64,000 nucleotides of DNA from Pseudoalteromonas luteoviolacea H33-S (GTDB lineage Bacteria > Pseudomonadota > Gammaproteobacteria > Enterobacterales > Alteromonadaceae). A program made the position numbers and the translations under genes. The stretch lies in NCBI RefSeq assembly GCF_001625695.1, contig NZ_AUXY01000060.1:1-64000 (forward strand), written 5' to 3'. Shown here one piece after another: positions 33,546 through 42,330 of the stretch. Position 1 is the stretch's first letter; every line of letters begins with the position of its first letter. The notes beneath the pieces are model-generated. The model was not told where the DNA came from and ran no database searches. It saw only the letters and a program-made list of their open reading frames with translations.

Positions 33546-34706
33546 TTAGATATGACCTTGTGATACTTTTGGCACAGCGTAGAGTACGGTCTCAACAAGG
33601 CCGCCATCATGCTGCCTTAAATAAAAGTCATATTTGTTAGGCGCAATATTCTCTATCTGAAATTGTAAAGAGTATAGATGTTCAGGCTGGTGGTAAGCTG
33701 ATATAGCTAATAAAGGAGTATTTTTACTTATAATACCTTGTGCGCCATCAATTGCCTGTGGTTCGAACGCCTCAATATTCATTTTAATAAATGAAGGTGT
33801 TGTATTTTTTAACTCTGCATCCAATGAGGTAGTATCAATGCTTAGTTCACCCGACTCTGAAAATAGTGAGGCTCGCTCATTATTGGCTGAAAAGTTTAGC
33901 TTAGTGACTTTATCTCCGACGCCCTTGTTTATGCATTGTACTTGCTGGTAAGCGGACATGTTAACTTTCAACCGCTCAAATGTATTTGGATCTGGCTCAA
34001 ACGCATAAACATGTTTGACTGCAGATTTATAACGGTTTAAGTGTATAGAGACACTATCTCCATCAAAAGAGCCACAATCTACATAACTATGTGCGAAAGG
34101 CGTTAAATCAATATCGGTTGGTAGGTACAAATCCCAATCTATAAAGTTCCCCATAACGGTAGGGTCGCCATGTAAGCGATAATCTAAACATGAGGCAAGT
34201 ACGCCAACAGATATGTCATCTGCAAGGCTAGATCTTAGCTGTTTCAAAGCAGATACACTGTTTGACATGGTTTCTAGCATATCTTTATGAAAAAAGTGCG
34301 GTTCAAAGCTTTCAGGGTATAAAGCTTGAAGGTGCATAAATGTAGTCACAGAAGCAGCTTTGAGTTCTTTGCACTTGATGTATACATGGTACGTTCGGTG
34401 CGTAGCAAGAATAATGTGACGCTCAGTGATATTTTCAGCACAAAAAGGCATTATGCTTTTGCCATTGAGTACTTGAGTTCCTACCTTTTCTTTATTCATG
34501 TCAACAATGCGTACATCCGACGCTTGCAGAGAATCACAGATAGTGAGGAGTCTAATCCCTTCATCAGCAGCACCGACGATTGTGATGGGCTGGTTTATTA
34601 ATGTATTTAAATCAAGATGGTTATTACGCTGTGCTTCACGAAGCTCCTCAACGCTATTTTCTTCGATTACTTTAATTAATTTATCTAGATAAGAAGTGTT
34701 GTCCAT
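33546..34706 (-). CDS. FkbM-family methyltransferase with N-terminal Rossmann module
   Basis: 386-aa protein. The C-terminal FkbM methyltransferase domain (about residues 200-360) is shown by YVDCGSFDGDSVSIHLNRYK and VYAFEPDPNTFERLKVN. The N-terminal 150 residues contain TIVGAADEGIRLLTI and a second Rossmann-like motif, absent from simple FkbM proteins. FkbM enzymes O-methylate sugars or polyketides. A homologous architecture occurs at 43299. The gene starts two bases from the radical SAM gene. Confidence 0.82.
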   Translation of the reverse strand: MDNTSYLDKLIKVIEENSVEELREAQRNNHLDLNTLINQPITIVGAADEGIRLLTICDSLQASDVRIVDMNKEKVGTQVLNGKSIMPFCAENITERHIILATHRTYHVYIKCKELKAASVTTFMHLQALYPESFEPHFFHKDMLETMSNSVSALKQLRSSLADDISVGVLASCLDYRLHGDPTVMGNFIDWDLYLPTDIDLTPFAHSYVDCGSFDGDSVSIHLNRYKSAVKHVYAFEPDPNTFERLKVNMSAYQQVQCINKGVGDKVTKLNFSANNERASLFSESGELSIDTTSLDAELKNTTPSFIKMNIEAFEPQAIDGAQGIISKNTPLLAISAYHQPEHLYSLQFQIENIAPNKYDFYLRQHDGGLVETVLYAVPKVSQGHI

Positions 34707-34708
34707 AT

Positions 34709-35677
34709 CTACCTACATTTTTTCCAAGAGTTTAATCTGTCCAATCTATTGTAAAAAGTGAATTCAGCTGAGGTTCTAATAAGCAGATTTCCCTCTTGTT
34801 TCTCTTCGAATATATTTGACGCCCAGCGGTCACAATTTTTACAAAATGGTACTTTTTCCCACTCGCCATTTTCATGGTGCTCGCGTATTTTGGTCATCGC
34901 TTCACCTTGCCAGACTTCCTTAACACTGGTTTCAACAGCATTGCCAACGACGACATCTTTAAAACCGTCAAGGCAGCAAATAGAAACATCCCCATTGGTA
35001 TGGATAGTCATCGTTTCGTAGAGCTCAGCGCAGGGTTTCCTTTGTTCGTGGTTTATATCTATATGTGGGAATTTTCCATCTTCAAATATTTCACCAATAC
35101 GTACAAAATCAGTAATTTCTACCCATTTGTCTATAAAATCTTGAACCTCATGAACATTCTCTGGTTGTTTAGTGAAAGAAACGCCAATACGAGGGCTTGG
35201 GCTATCGCCTCTGATAGCAAGTAGATGTTTCACATGAGCTTCTATTTTCTCAATCTTTTCAACGCCACGAATTTTGCTTAATGTTTCATTCGTGGTTGCA
35301 TCGATACTGACTGTAATGCTGTCAACATCAATTTCTACAAGAGAGGCTGCCATTTTTTTATTCATCAATAAGCCGTTAGAGTTCATTGAAATGGTGAACC
35401 CTCTGCGTTTCATACTGCGCAAATGCATTAGAATGTCACGGCCCATCAAGGGTTCGCTCCACAGGCCTGGCCCTATGGTCTTGGTGTGACCTTCAATTTC
35501 ATCTAATATTTGCTTTGCATCGGTGACCTTCATGTGTTTCTTGATAATTGCATTGACTTTAGGATCGTCCGTGCTGCCATGTACGACACACATAGGGCAT
35601 TTCAGGTTACAGTCTGAGCTTAAATCCATCAGAACCCTACTTGGGTATGGTTCTAGTGGCAATTTGTACGTACTCAT
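34709..35677 (-). CDS. Radical SAM enzyme with SPASM domain
   Basis: 322-aa radical SAM protein. The [4Fe-4S] motif CNLKCPMC has Cys 23, 27 and 30 (C-x3-C-x2-C). The C-terminal region has auxiliary-cluster cysteines (CAELYE, ISICCLDGF, FCKNCDRW), typical of SPASM domains. Such enzymes in glycan or cofactor clusters perform dehydrogenation, epimerisation or C-C bond chemistry. The reaction here is unknown; oxidation of a sugar or cyclitol alcohol as in BtrN is one possibility. Confidence 0.85.
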   Translation of the reverse strand: MSTYKLPLEPYPSRVLMDLSSDCNLKCPMCVVHGSTDDPKVNAIIKKHMKVTDAKQILDEIEGHTKTIGPGLWSEPLMGRDILMHLRSMKRRGFTISMNSNGLLMNKKMAASLVEIDVDSITVSIDATTNETLSKIRGVEKIEKIEAHVKHLLAIRGDSPSPRIGVSFTKQPENVHEVQDFIDKWVEITDFVRIGEIFEDGKFPHIDINHEQRKPCAELYETMTIHTNGDVSICCLDGFKDVVVGNAVETSVKEVWQGEAMTKIREHHENGEWEKVPFCKNCDRWASNIFEEKQEGNLLIRTSAEFTFYNRLDRLNSWKKCR

Positions 35678-35694
35678 ATGCTTCTCCTAAGTTG

Positions 35695-36732
35695 CTATTG
35701 CGCAATCTTAATCAGAGCTCTCACAATTTTTTTATTATGTAAGTCTTGTAGTGCTTGATTTATATCTTCTAATTCATAGTTATGGGTTAGCAATGCTTCC
35801 AAGTTTAATTGGCCTTGCTGATATAATTCTACGAATTTTGGAATGTCTTTATCAGGGTTACTACCACCGCCCCAACTACCACGAATCGACTTACCACGAT
35901 GGAAAGCATGTGGCTCTAAAGATATTTTTAGCTCGTTACTTGGATGTGAGGCGAATACACATTGTCCGCCACCATCTTTGACTGATTCAAATGCTTGCTC
36001 GATAGTTTGTACCGTTCCGCCAGCCTCTAAGCTGTAATCAACGCCAATACCATTAGTTAAAGTGTATATTTCTTTGACCGCATCTACTTTGCTTGCATCA
36101 ATAGTGTGCGTAGCGCCAAGCTCTTTTGCTAGAGATAACTTGTCTTCATTCACATCTACGGCGATTAATTTTGTGGGCTCACTGAGCTTTGCTGCAAGCA
36201 ATGCACTCATACCAATACCGCCAAGACCAAAAATGGCGATTGTTCTCTCTTTTTCAGGCTTTAGTTCATTAAATACTAACCCTAGACCAGTTGGAAGTGC
36301 GCAGCCTAACAGTACGGCAAGTTTGTCAGGAAAGGTGGGAGGTAATTTTACAAGCCTGTTTTCAGCAACAATGGACTTTTCACATAAAGTGGTGGCACTG
36401 CCTGAGTTAATTAAATACCCCTTATGTGGGTATTTTCCGCCTGGCGCATTTAGACCTTCTCCTTGGATCCAGCCAATCACAACCTTATCACCGGGTTTTA
36501 TTTTGGTTACACCATCACCAATACCTTCTACAATACCCACGCCTTCGTGACCTAGTAGGTGGGGTAGGTATTTATCTTCTCCCCTACCTCCTTGCACTTC
36601 CATAAGTTGTGAATGGCACAGTCCACTGTACAAAATATTCACTTGAACTTGTCCGGCAGAGAGTGGTGGCATCTGGATATCGTCAATAATTTGGAGTGGT
36701 TCACCAGTTTTAAATAATACGGCTGCTTTCAT
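35695..36732 (-). CDS. Zinc-type alcohol dehydrogenase without structural zinc lobe
   Basis: 345-aa MDR dehydrogenase. Catalytic zinc ligands are seen as Cys39, His62/Glu63 (GHEGVGIVEG) and the CALPTGLG cysteine; the NAD site is AIFGLGGIGMSALLAAKL. The four-cysteine structural zinc loop of alcohol dehydrogenases is replaced by GLNAPGGKYPHKGY with no cysteine. It probably oxidises a sugar or polyol hydroxyl. The start overlaps the upstream kinase gene by 4 bases (36729-36732). Confidence 0.85.
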   Translation of the reverse strand: MKAAVLFKTGEPLQIIDDIQMPPLSAGQVQVNILYSGLCHSQLMEVQGGRGEDKYLPHLLGHEGVGIVEGIGDGVTKIKPGDKVVIGWIQGEGLNAPGGKYPHKGYLINSGSATTLCEKSIVAENRLVKLPPTFPDKLAVLLGCALPTGLGLVFNELKPEKERTIAIFGLGGIGMSALLAAKLSEPTKLIAVDVNEDKLSLAKELGATHTIDASKVDAVKEIYTLTNGIGVDYSLEAGGTVQTIEQAFESVKDGGGQCVFASHPSNELKISLEPHAFHRGKSIRGSWGGGSNPDKDIPKFVELYQQGQLNLEALLTHNYELEDINQALQDLHNKKIVRALIKIAQ

Positions 36733-37751
36733 GCTGTCTCTCTTAGTACTTTATTTAAGCCTATGACTTTTATTGATATTTTATCAAAATAGGCATCGCA
36801 TTTATGTAGTTGAGCAAACTGGACTTGCTTCAATTTCTCTTTCTGTTCTTCAATGCAAGATATATTCCATGAGAATAGTCTACGTTTTTGAACTTCTGGT
36901 AAAAATTCATTTAGCATGATCAGGCACCACTTTAATAAAGTGAGTTCGTAAACTTTTAATGTGTCACAAGGATTATCTTTTAAATCTTTAAATAGTTTTA
37001 TAGACAAAAATTGCGAGGCATGTTTGATATCAACTGGCACGGCAGGTTGTGAGAAAAAATCAGCAAATAGCTTCCAAGGTGTATCCAAGCCTGCATACTC
37101 AAAGTCGATGAAGTAGAGAGCTTTATTTTGCTTCAATACGTTGTGAAAGCCAAAGTCAGAAGGGGAAACAATATTTCGCTCAATTGTTTTATGCCAATGA
37201 GCTGGTAGCGAACTCCTAATCTTATTATGTCGTTGAGCTATTTTCTTTAACATGGCAGAAAATTGTTCGGCTATACTCTCGTTGTCTGGTTGCACCGCCT
37301 CAAACCTGGTAAGTCGTTCGCTTACAATATCGCAAAAACCGTCCAAAGAATTGGGGCTTTCACTCGCTACGGTGAGAGGGGTAGCTAGCTGACAAGCATT
37401 GATCTCTTGAATAAATAAGGCGGCCTTTAGTACCGCTTCAGAGTTGGCATTTGTTACTTTTTCGCCATCAATATATTCAAATAGACTCACGCCAAGTGAC
37501 GTATTGATTGCAATGGGCTTTGGAATAGTGAAAATACCGGCTTCGCTCAGAGCTTGGCTAAACAAAAATTCGTTTTGCTGTTTTTTCTGAGCTATTGCTT
37601 GTGATAACTCAAAGCATTTTAAAAACCATGAGGATTGCCCCGCAGAGACTTGTATACCAAGGTTATTTGCACCTCCACTTAACTGACGGAATTGCAAATT
37701 TGGCTGCTTCAAAATTTGCTTGAGCCATGTATTCACAGCATCAGTTAACAT
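36729..37751 (-). CDS. APH/choline-kinase-like phosphotransferase
   Basis: 340-aa kinase-like protein with the catalytic region NIVSPSDFGFHNVLKQ (Asp and Asn of the Brenner motif) and the metal-binding FIDFEYAGLDTPWKLFADFF. The family phosphorylates small alcohols, sugars or aminoglycosides. In this operon a sugar or polyol hydroxyl is likely. It overlaps the HAD gene by 7 bases and the dehydrogenase by 4, so it is translationally coupled with both. Confidence 0.8.
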   Translation of the reverse strand: MLTDAVNTWLKQILKQPNLQFRQLSGGANNLGIQVSAGQSSWFLKCFELSQAIAQKKQQNEFLFSQALSEAGIFTIPKPIAINTSLGVSLFEYIDGEKVTNANSEAVLKAALFIQEINACQLATPLTVASESPNSLDGFCDIVSERLTRFEAVQPDNESIAEQFSAMLKKIAQRHNKIRSSLPAHWHKTIERNIVSPSDFGFHNVLKQNKALYFIDFEYAGLDTPWKLFADFFSQPAVPVDIKHASQFLSIKLFKDLKDNPCDTLKVYELTLLKWCLIMLNEFLPEVQKRRLFSWNISCIEEQKEKLKQVQFAQLHKCDAYFDKISIKVIGLNKVLRETA

Positions 37752-38338
37752 AATTGCGCATTTACCTCATGCCAGTGCGTAATGTGGTTTGATTGATCGT
37801 TAGATAAATTTGGTTGAAACAACAATGCTTGGCAACTTGTTGGAAAGTCTGAATGAGTTAGAACTTTTTCTAAATCATCAATGAAAACATCACACTTTAA
37901 TTCTTTGATTTTATTTACTTTTGTATCAAGTGTCTCATTAAAAAACAGTGTGTCTTCCTCGAAAGGAGCGTTAATTTGACCGATGAAGTTATTGGTCGCT
38001 AACCAGTTTTTAGCTGCTAAGTGAAAATCTACTTTGCTACCAATAATGGGATATCGCGTCTTGTGAGACACTAAATATAATGTATGGCCTTGCTCTTTTA
38101 GAGACTGCAAACATTTTAGTGCGCCATCATATGGCACTGCTTGACCAATTTCTTTGCCATAAACAATGCCTTGTAATTCAGTCCACTTTGGTTCTCTATT
38201 TTGTTGTATAAAATAGTCTTTAACTTCAGTTTTACTTTGGCCAATATCGGCACTAATCCAACCGAGTTGCAAAGCAACTCGGTAAAATACGCCTGTGTAG
38301 TCCGCAATAGTATTATCAAAGTCAATGCCAATGATCAT
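37745..38338 (-). CDS. HAD-like phosphatase
   Basis: 197-aa HAD-superfamily protein. Motif I is DFDNT (Asp6, Asp8), followed by the Ser motif LYLVSHKTRYP and the C-terminal FIDDLEKVLTHS with the acidic pair of motif IV. The size and absence of a large cap suggest a small-molecule phosphatase, for example a sugar phosphate. It overlaps the transketolase C gene by 4 bases. Confidence 0.8.
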   Translation of the reverse strand: MIIGIDFDNTIADYTGVFYRVALQLGWISADIGQSKTEVKDYFIQQNREPKWTELQGIVYGKEIGQAVPYDGALKCLQSLKEQGHTLYLVSHKTRYPIIGSKVDFHLAAKNWLATNNFIGQINAPFEEDTLFFNETLDTKVNKIKELKCDVFIDDLEKVLTHSDFPTSCQALLFQPNLSNDQSNHITHWHEVNAQLC

Positions 38339-39255
38339 ACGATACCTCTCTTTGAAAGTATCGTAATGATGTTTTCAACAGTTAGCCCTGCTTGTGCACG
38401 TGCATCACCAGGTGAATGTACTTGGTCGATAAACTTATCTGGGATACCAAACCTATGGATACGTGGTGATGAATTCAACTCAGAGCAAAATTCCAGTACT
38501 GCGCTACCAAAACCGCCATTAACATTGTGCTCTTCGAGAGTAACAATGTGATCAAAGCGAGCTGAAGCTGAAGTTAGGTAGTCTTCATCTAGAGGCTTCA
38601 CAGTATGAAAACTTACTAATTCAGCGTTAATTCCTTTTGTTGATAATTCATAATGCAGCGCTTGCGCGAGTGGCGTAATCGTTCCAGTCGCTAAGATAGT
38701 TACCTTTTCACCAGCGACCATTGTATGTGCCTGACCAAATTTTAAAGCCGGTTCAGCGTCATGGACACTTGGTTCGTTTTTCTTACCGATCCTAAAGTAG
38801 CATGGTTGATTGAGCTCGATAAGCTGAGGCATTAAAATTTCCAGCTCTTGTGCATCCGCTGGGCAAACAATATTCATGTTTGGTAGGGAGCGCATCAATG
38901 CGATATCTTCAAATGAATGATGGGTTGGGCCCAAATTTGCGTACGATAGTCCAGAGCCTGTCCCAACGATAATCACAGGCTGGTTCTGATAGGCAATATC
39001 AATCTTTATTTGCTCGAAGTTACGTGCAGTGGTAAACGGCGTGATGGTATATATAAAAGGTTTGTGTCCCATCATGGCACTACCTGCTGCCATAGATGCC
39101 ATATTTGCTTCTGCGATACCTGCATTAATGGCACGATCTGATGCAAATTCTTTTAATGGGTTAAAAAGCCGGTTACCGATATCAGCATAAAAAAGCAGTA
39201 AACGTTGGTCTTCTTTTGCCAGTTCAGTCAAGACCCTTGCAAAGGCATTTCTCAT
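38335..39255 (-). CDS. Transketolase, C-terminal (Pyr and C) subunit
   Basis: 306-aa split transketolase half, with MRNAFARVLTELAKEDQRLL and the pyrimidine-binding site NAGIAEANMASMAAGSAMMG containing the catalytic Glu. With the N-terminal subunit encoded next to it, the two should form a ThDP-dependent two-carbon transferase or a related enzyme. The ATG overlaps the N-subunit stop by 4 bases, so both are coupled. Split transketolases of this kind occur in surface-sugar clusters. Confidence 0.85.
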   Translation of the reverse strand: MRNAFARVLTELAKEDQRLLLFYADIGNRLFNPLKEFASDRAINAGIAEANMASMAAGSAMMGHKPFIYTITPFTTARNFEQIKIDIAYQNQPVIIVGTGSGLSYANLGPTHHSFEDIALMRSLPNMNIVCPADAQELEILMPQLIELNQPCYFRIGKKNEPSVHDAEPALKFGQAHTMVAGEKVTILATGTITPLAQALHYELSTKGINAELVSFHTVKPLDEDYLTSASARFDHIVTLEEHNVNGGFGSAVLEFCSELNSSPRIHRFGIPDKFIDQVHSPGDARAQAGLTVENIITILSKRGIV

Positions 39256-40052
39256 AGTCCGAGCTCCTTTTTCGCCATGTCTACTTCATCAGCTTTTGGA
39301 ATTCGGTAGTGCCAGTTGTTATCATTTTCCATAAAGGATACGCCTTTACCTTTAATCGTATCTGCCACAATACAGACTGGCTGAGATTGTTGCTTTGCCT
39401 GTTCAAAAGCATTTTGCAAGCTATTTAAGTCGTGACCATTAATACGAATGGTGTGCCAGCCAAAAGCGCGCCACTTTTCTTCCAGTGGCTCTAAGTGCAT
39501 GATATCGCAGCTTTCCCCAGTACCTTGAAGCTTATTGAAGTCTACAATTGCGACCAAGTTATCAAGCTTTTTCCCAGCTGCAAACATAGCGGCTTCCCAC
39601 ACAGTGCCTTCATTGAGCTCGCCATCTCCCATCAAAACATAAAAACGATTCTCTTTTTGCTGAAGCTTTGTGCTCAATGCCATACCTGCTGCGAGGGAAA
39701 GTGCGTGTCCTAACGATCCTGAGACTGTTTCAACACCAGACGGGGCATTGATCCCCGGGTGCTCTTCAAATTGGCTGCCTGTTTGCCCATGCTCGTATAG
39801 AGCCTGAATGTCAAAAAAACCACGGTAGGCAAGTGCCGTGTAAAGGGCACTGGCTGCGTGACCTTTCCCTAATAAAAAGTAATCTCGATCACTTGCGTTT
39901 GGCATGTTAGGGTCAATATTTAACACGCGCCAGTAGAGCGTGGCTAAAATATCTACGCAGGATAAACAGCTGCCGAGATGGGGGGTTTTAGTCTGGCTAG
40001 AGACATCACATAATGTATGTCTCATTTTTGCCGCTATAGTTTCAAGATTCAT
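39252..40052 (-). CDS. Transketolase, N-terminal (PP) subunit
   Basis: 266-aa ThDP-binding half, shown by the motif GDGELNEGTVWEAAMFAAGK (G-D-G ... N) that holds the diphosphate/Mg site, plus KGHAASALYTALAYRGFF and GSLGHALSLAAGMALS. It should be catalytically competent only with the C subunit (38335-39255). It could extend an aldose phosphate by two carbons, giving a seven- or eight-carbon ketose phosphate, or act on a keto-sugar. First of five tightly coupled genes. Confidence 0.87.
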   Translation of the reverse strand: MNLETIAAKMRHTLCDVSSQTKTPHLGSCLSCVDILATLYWRVLNIDPNMPNASDRDYFLLGKGHAASALYTALAYRGFFDIQALYEHGQTGSQFEEHPGINAPSGVETVSGSLGHALSLAAGMALSTKLQQKENRFYVLMGDGELNEGTVWEAAMFAAGKKLDNLVAIVDFNKLQGTGESCDIMHLEPLEEKWRAFGWHTIRINGHDLNSLQNAFEQAKQQSQPVCIVADTIKGKGVSFMENDNNWHYRIPKADEVDMAKKELGL

Positions 40053-40060
40053 AATTTACT

Positions 40061-40723
40061 TTACGGAATAAACCAATAGAAATCGCCAGTGTAGCCGTTA
40101 TCTTGGAAAAATTGTTTCCAATCATCTACATGCATGATGGTTTTGGCTGTTAATGCCCACTCGAGCATGCGTTCTTTTTCTTCATCGTTGCGGTAAGCAT
40201 CTACAGTAATAAATGATTTACCGCGACTTACTCGTTCGATTTCCTTCAGTGCTAATGCACACTCTTGCTCATCTAAGTTATGGATAGTATTAATCGACAT
40301 CACTACATCGAAGCTATTGTCTTCGAAGGGTAGTGATTTTGCGTTGCCCTGAGTCAATATGTCTTTAACTTCTTCTTTTGCATGCTCAAGAGCATACTCA
40401 GATATATCTAAGCCTTGTAGCTGTATGCCAGGGATTAATTGCTGTAAATCGTAGAGCATGAATCCTTTAGCACAGCCAACGTCTAGCAAGCTGCTTTGGG
40501 CAGACAAACCAAAATGAGCTTGTAAATCTGGTACAACCGGTTGCCAAAAGCGTGAGAAGTAACTGAATCCGCCATAACCATAAGTGCGGTCACCGTCGAA
40601 AAAGTCTTTACCATATTGCCTTGCAATCTCTCTGTCGGCTTCGGTAATGACGTTGGCTCGGCCTTTAGTGTCTCGCTTAGACTTAGGGTAATTTTTTAAT
40701 AGGTCTATTTCTTGTCCTAGCAT
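40061..40723 (-). CDS. Class I SAM-dependent methyltransferase
   Basis: 220-aa methyltransferase, motif I LLDVGCAKGFMLYDLQQLIP (about residues 80-100) and motif II region FDVVMSINTIHNLDEQE. Substrate unknown, an O- or N-methylation of a sugar being likely. Eight bases separate it from the transketolase N gene and seven from the dehydratase gene upstream. Confidence 0.75.
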   Translation of the reverse strand: MLGQEIDLLKNYPKSKRDTKGRANVITEADREIARQYGKDFFDGDRTYGYGGFSYFSRFWQPVVPDLQAHFGLSAQSSLLDVGCAKGFMLYDLQQLIPGIQLQGLDISEYALEHAKEEVKDILTQGNAKSLPFEDNSFDVVMSINTIHNLDEQECALALKEIERVSRGKSFITVDAYRNDEEKERMLEWALTAKTIMHVDDWKQFFQDNGYTGDFYWFIP

Positions 40724-40730
40724 ATCTTTC

Positions 40731-41726
40731 TCACGGTTTATGAATATATGAATCAGGTAGATTTTTTAAATCATCAAGGTGTGTTTTAACCCATTCAATG
40801 GTGCGCTCAAGTCCATTTTCGAGTGATACTTGGTCTTGCCAATTAAGTTGCTCACGCAACTTGGTTGCATCTAATAAGTATGCTGCATCTTTTCCTAGGC
40901 GATCTTCAGTTACTTGGCATACTTGCTCAAATGGGACTTGTAGCATGTCACAAATCAACTCAACGAGTGCACGGATAGAAATGGTGCGCTCGGTTGAAAT
41001 ATGATAGATATCACCGAGCTGCCCTTGCTGAGCAATTGAGTGAGTCGCTGCTGATACATCGTCGATGTGAATAAATGAGCGGGTAGAATGGCCACCACCA
41101 TGCAATGGTAATGTTTTGCCCAGTAGCGCAAATAAAATGGTGCGAGGAATAATGCGATATAGTTGCTGTCCTTCACCATACACATTCGCTGCTCGTGTGT
41201 ATAACACCGGGAATTTATGCACATCAAAGAAGGTATGTAAGCTCATATCTGCAGCTGCTCTGGAGACAGCATAAGGTGTACTGGGATTGTAATTGCGATG
41301 CTCTGGAACTAACCCTTCGCAACTACCGTATACCTCAGGTGTTGAGATATGAATGTACTTGTCTAGATGATCAATATGTCTCAGGCGGTTGTGTAATTGT
41401 ACGGTGGACACACAGTTAGTCATAAACCAGTGCTCTGGGTAATCCCAGCTTTGTCCAACCATGCTTTGTGCAGCAAAGTTGTAAACGTGTTTTACCTTGT
41501 GTTTTTCAACCAAAGCAATGATTTCATCGAGGTGATGATTTAAATCAAGCTGATGAAAATCAAGGTTATTTTTTTGTTCAACCCAACGGTAAGGGAGCAG
41601 GGCATTATGTGGCTCTTTTGAGCGACTGGCAGCAATGACAGGCTGCTCTTTTTTAAGCATATGTGCACAAAAAGAAGCGCCTGAAAAAGAATTGCTACCA
41701 AGTACTAAAATAGGAGAATCAGACAT
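40731..41726 (-). CDS. GDP-mannose/dTDP-glucose 4,6-dehydratase-like SDR
   Basis: 331-aa extended SDR of the sugar-nucleotide 4,6-dehydratase group: NAD site LVLGSNSFSGASFCAHML, catalytic region STPEVYGSC, and NYNPSTPYAVSRAAADMSLH. The usual Y-x3-K is Y-A-V-S-R, so the lysine is replaced by arginine (a rare variant). Probably yields a 4-keto-6-deoxy sugar nucleotide, unless the change alters activity. Overlaps the SIS gene by 8 bases. Confidence 0.78.
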   Translation of the reverse strand: MSDSPILVLGSNSFSGASFCAHMLKKEQPVIAASRSKEPHNALLPYRWVEQKNNLDFHQLDLNHHLDEIIALVEKHKVKHVYNFAAQSMVGQSWDYPEHWFMTNCVSTVQLHNRLRHIDHLDKYIHISTPEVYGSCEGLVPEHRNYNPSTPYAVSRAAADMSLHTFFDVHKFPVLYTRAANVYGEGQQLYRIIPRTILFALLGKTLPLHGGGHSTRSFIHIDDVSAATHSIAQQGQLGDIYHISTERTISIRALVELICDMLQVPFEQVCQVTEDRLGKDAAYLLDATKLREQLNWQDQVSLENGLERTIEWVKTHLDDLKNLPDSYIHKP

Positions 41727-42330
41727 CTTTAAGTTCCTGATAAAGTGCTTTCATAAGTATGTGCCCGATGATCACTTGGGTATCTTCAGATATTTGCATA
41801 TCTTGTACATCAAAATGAAAAGCCTGATCGAGCATGGGCTTGGCTGTACCGCCTTTAAAGCCTAATATCCCGACCGTGGTCATACCGAGTGCTTGTGCTT
41901 GGGCAATGGCGTTTATGATGTTTTCCGAATTACCACTGCCAGATAACACTAACAGTACATCGTGCTTGTTTGCTTTGACTTTGAGCTGGTGGCTAAAAAT
42001 ATTTTGATAGCCAATGTCATTGCCCAGACAAGTTAAAATTGAACTGTTTGCAGCGAGCGCTTCTACTTTTAGAGCGTTGCCTTTTGGGTGGATACCAAAA
42101 GTAAAGTCATTAGCAAGGTGAATGGCGTTTGCAGCTGAACCGCCATTTCCGCAGATAAATAAGGTGCCGTTGTGCGCTTTCATATCGAGCAAGGTGTCTA
42201 CGAGCTGAGCGACTTGTTTGCCGTCCAGTTGAGTGAGTACCTGACTTAATGTCGTTGTATAGTCCGCTGTAATGGACTCTGCTGGATGTGCTATTTGCAG
42301 CTCAGAAACTGCACCTTGTTTGTTGCTCAT
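41719..42330 (-). CDS. GmhA-like SIS-domain sugar isomerase
   Basis: 203-aa protein (start ATG 42330) with the phosphosugar-binding SIS motifs of GmhA: CGNGGSAANAIHLANDFTFG and VLSGSGNSENIINAIAQA. GmhA isomerises sedoheptulose 7-phosphate to heptose 7-phosphate, and such enzymes can act on related ketose phosphates. The start is a 4-base ATGA overlap with the upstream gene; the longer frame to 42351 is not used. With the transketolase and HldE-like gene it suggests heptose or higher sugar synthesis. Confidence 0.85.
   Translation of the reverse strand: MSNKQGAVSELQIAHPAESITADYTTTLSQVLTQLDGKQVAQLVDTLLDMKAHNGTLFICGNGGSAANAIHLANDFTFGIHPKGNALKVEALAANSSILTCLGNDIGYQNIFSHQLKVKANKHDVLLVLSGSGNSENIINAIAQAQALGMTTVGILGFKGGTAKPMLDQAFHFDVQDMQISEDTQVIIGHILMKALYQELKDV

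Noticed and set aside
36062..36550. 162-aa plus-strand frame over the alcohol dehydrogenase
   Set aside because: Antisense shadow of a clearly conserved gene, with no motif.
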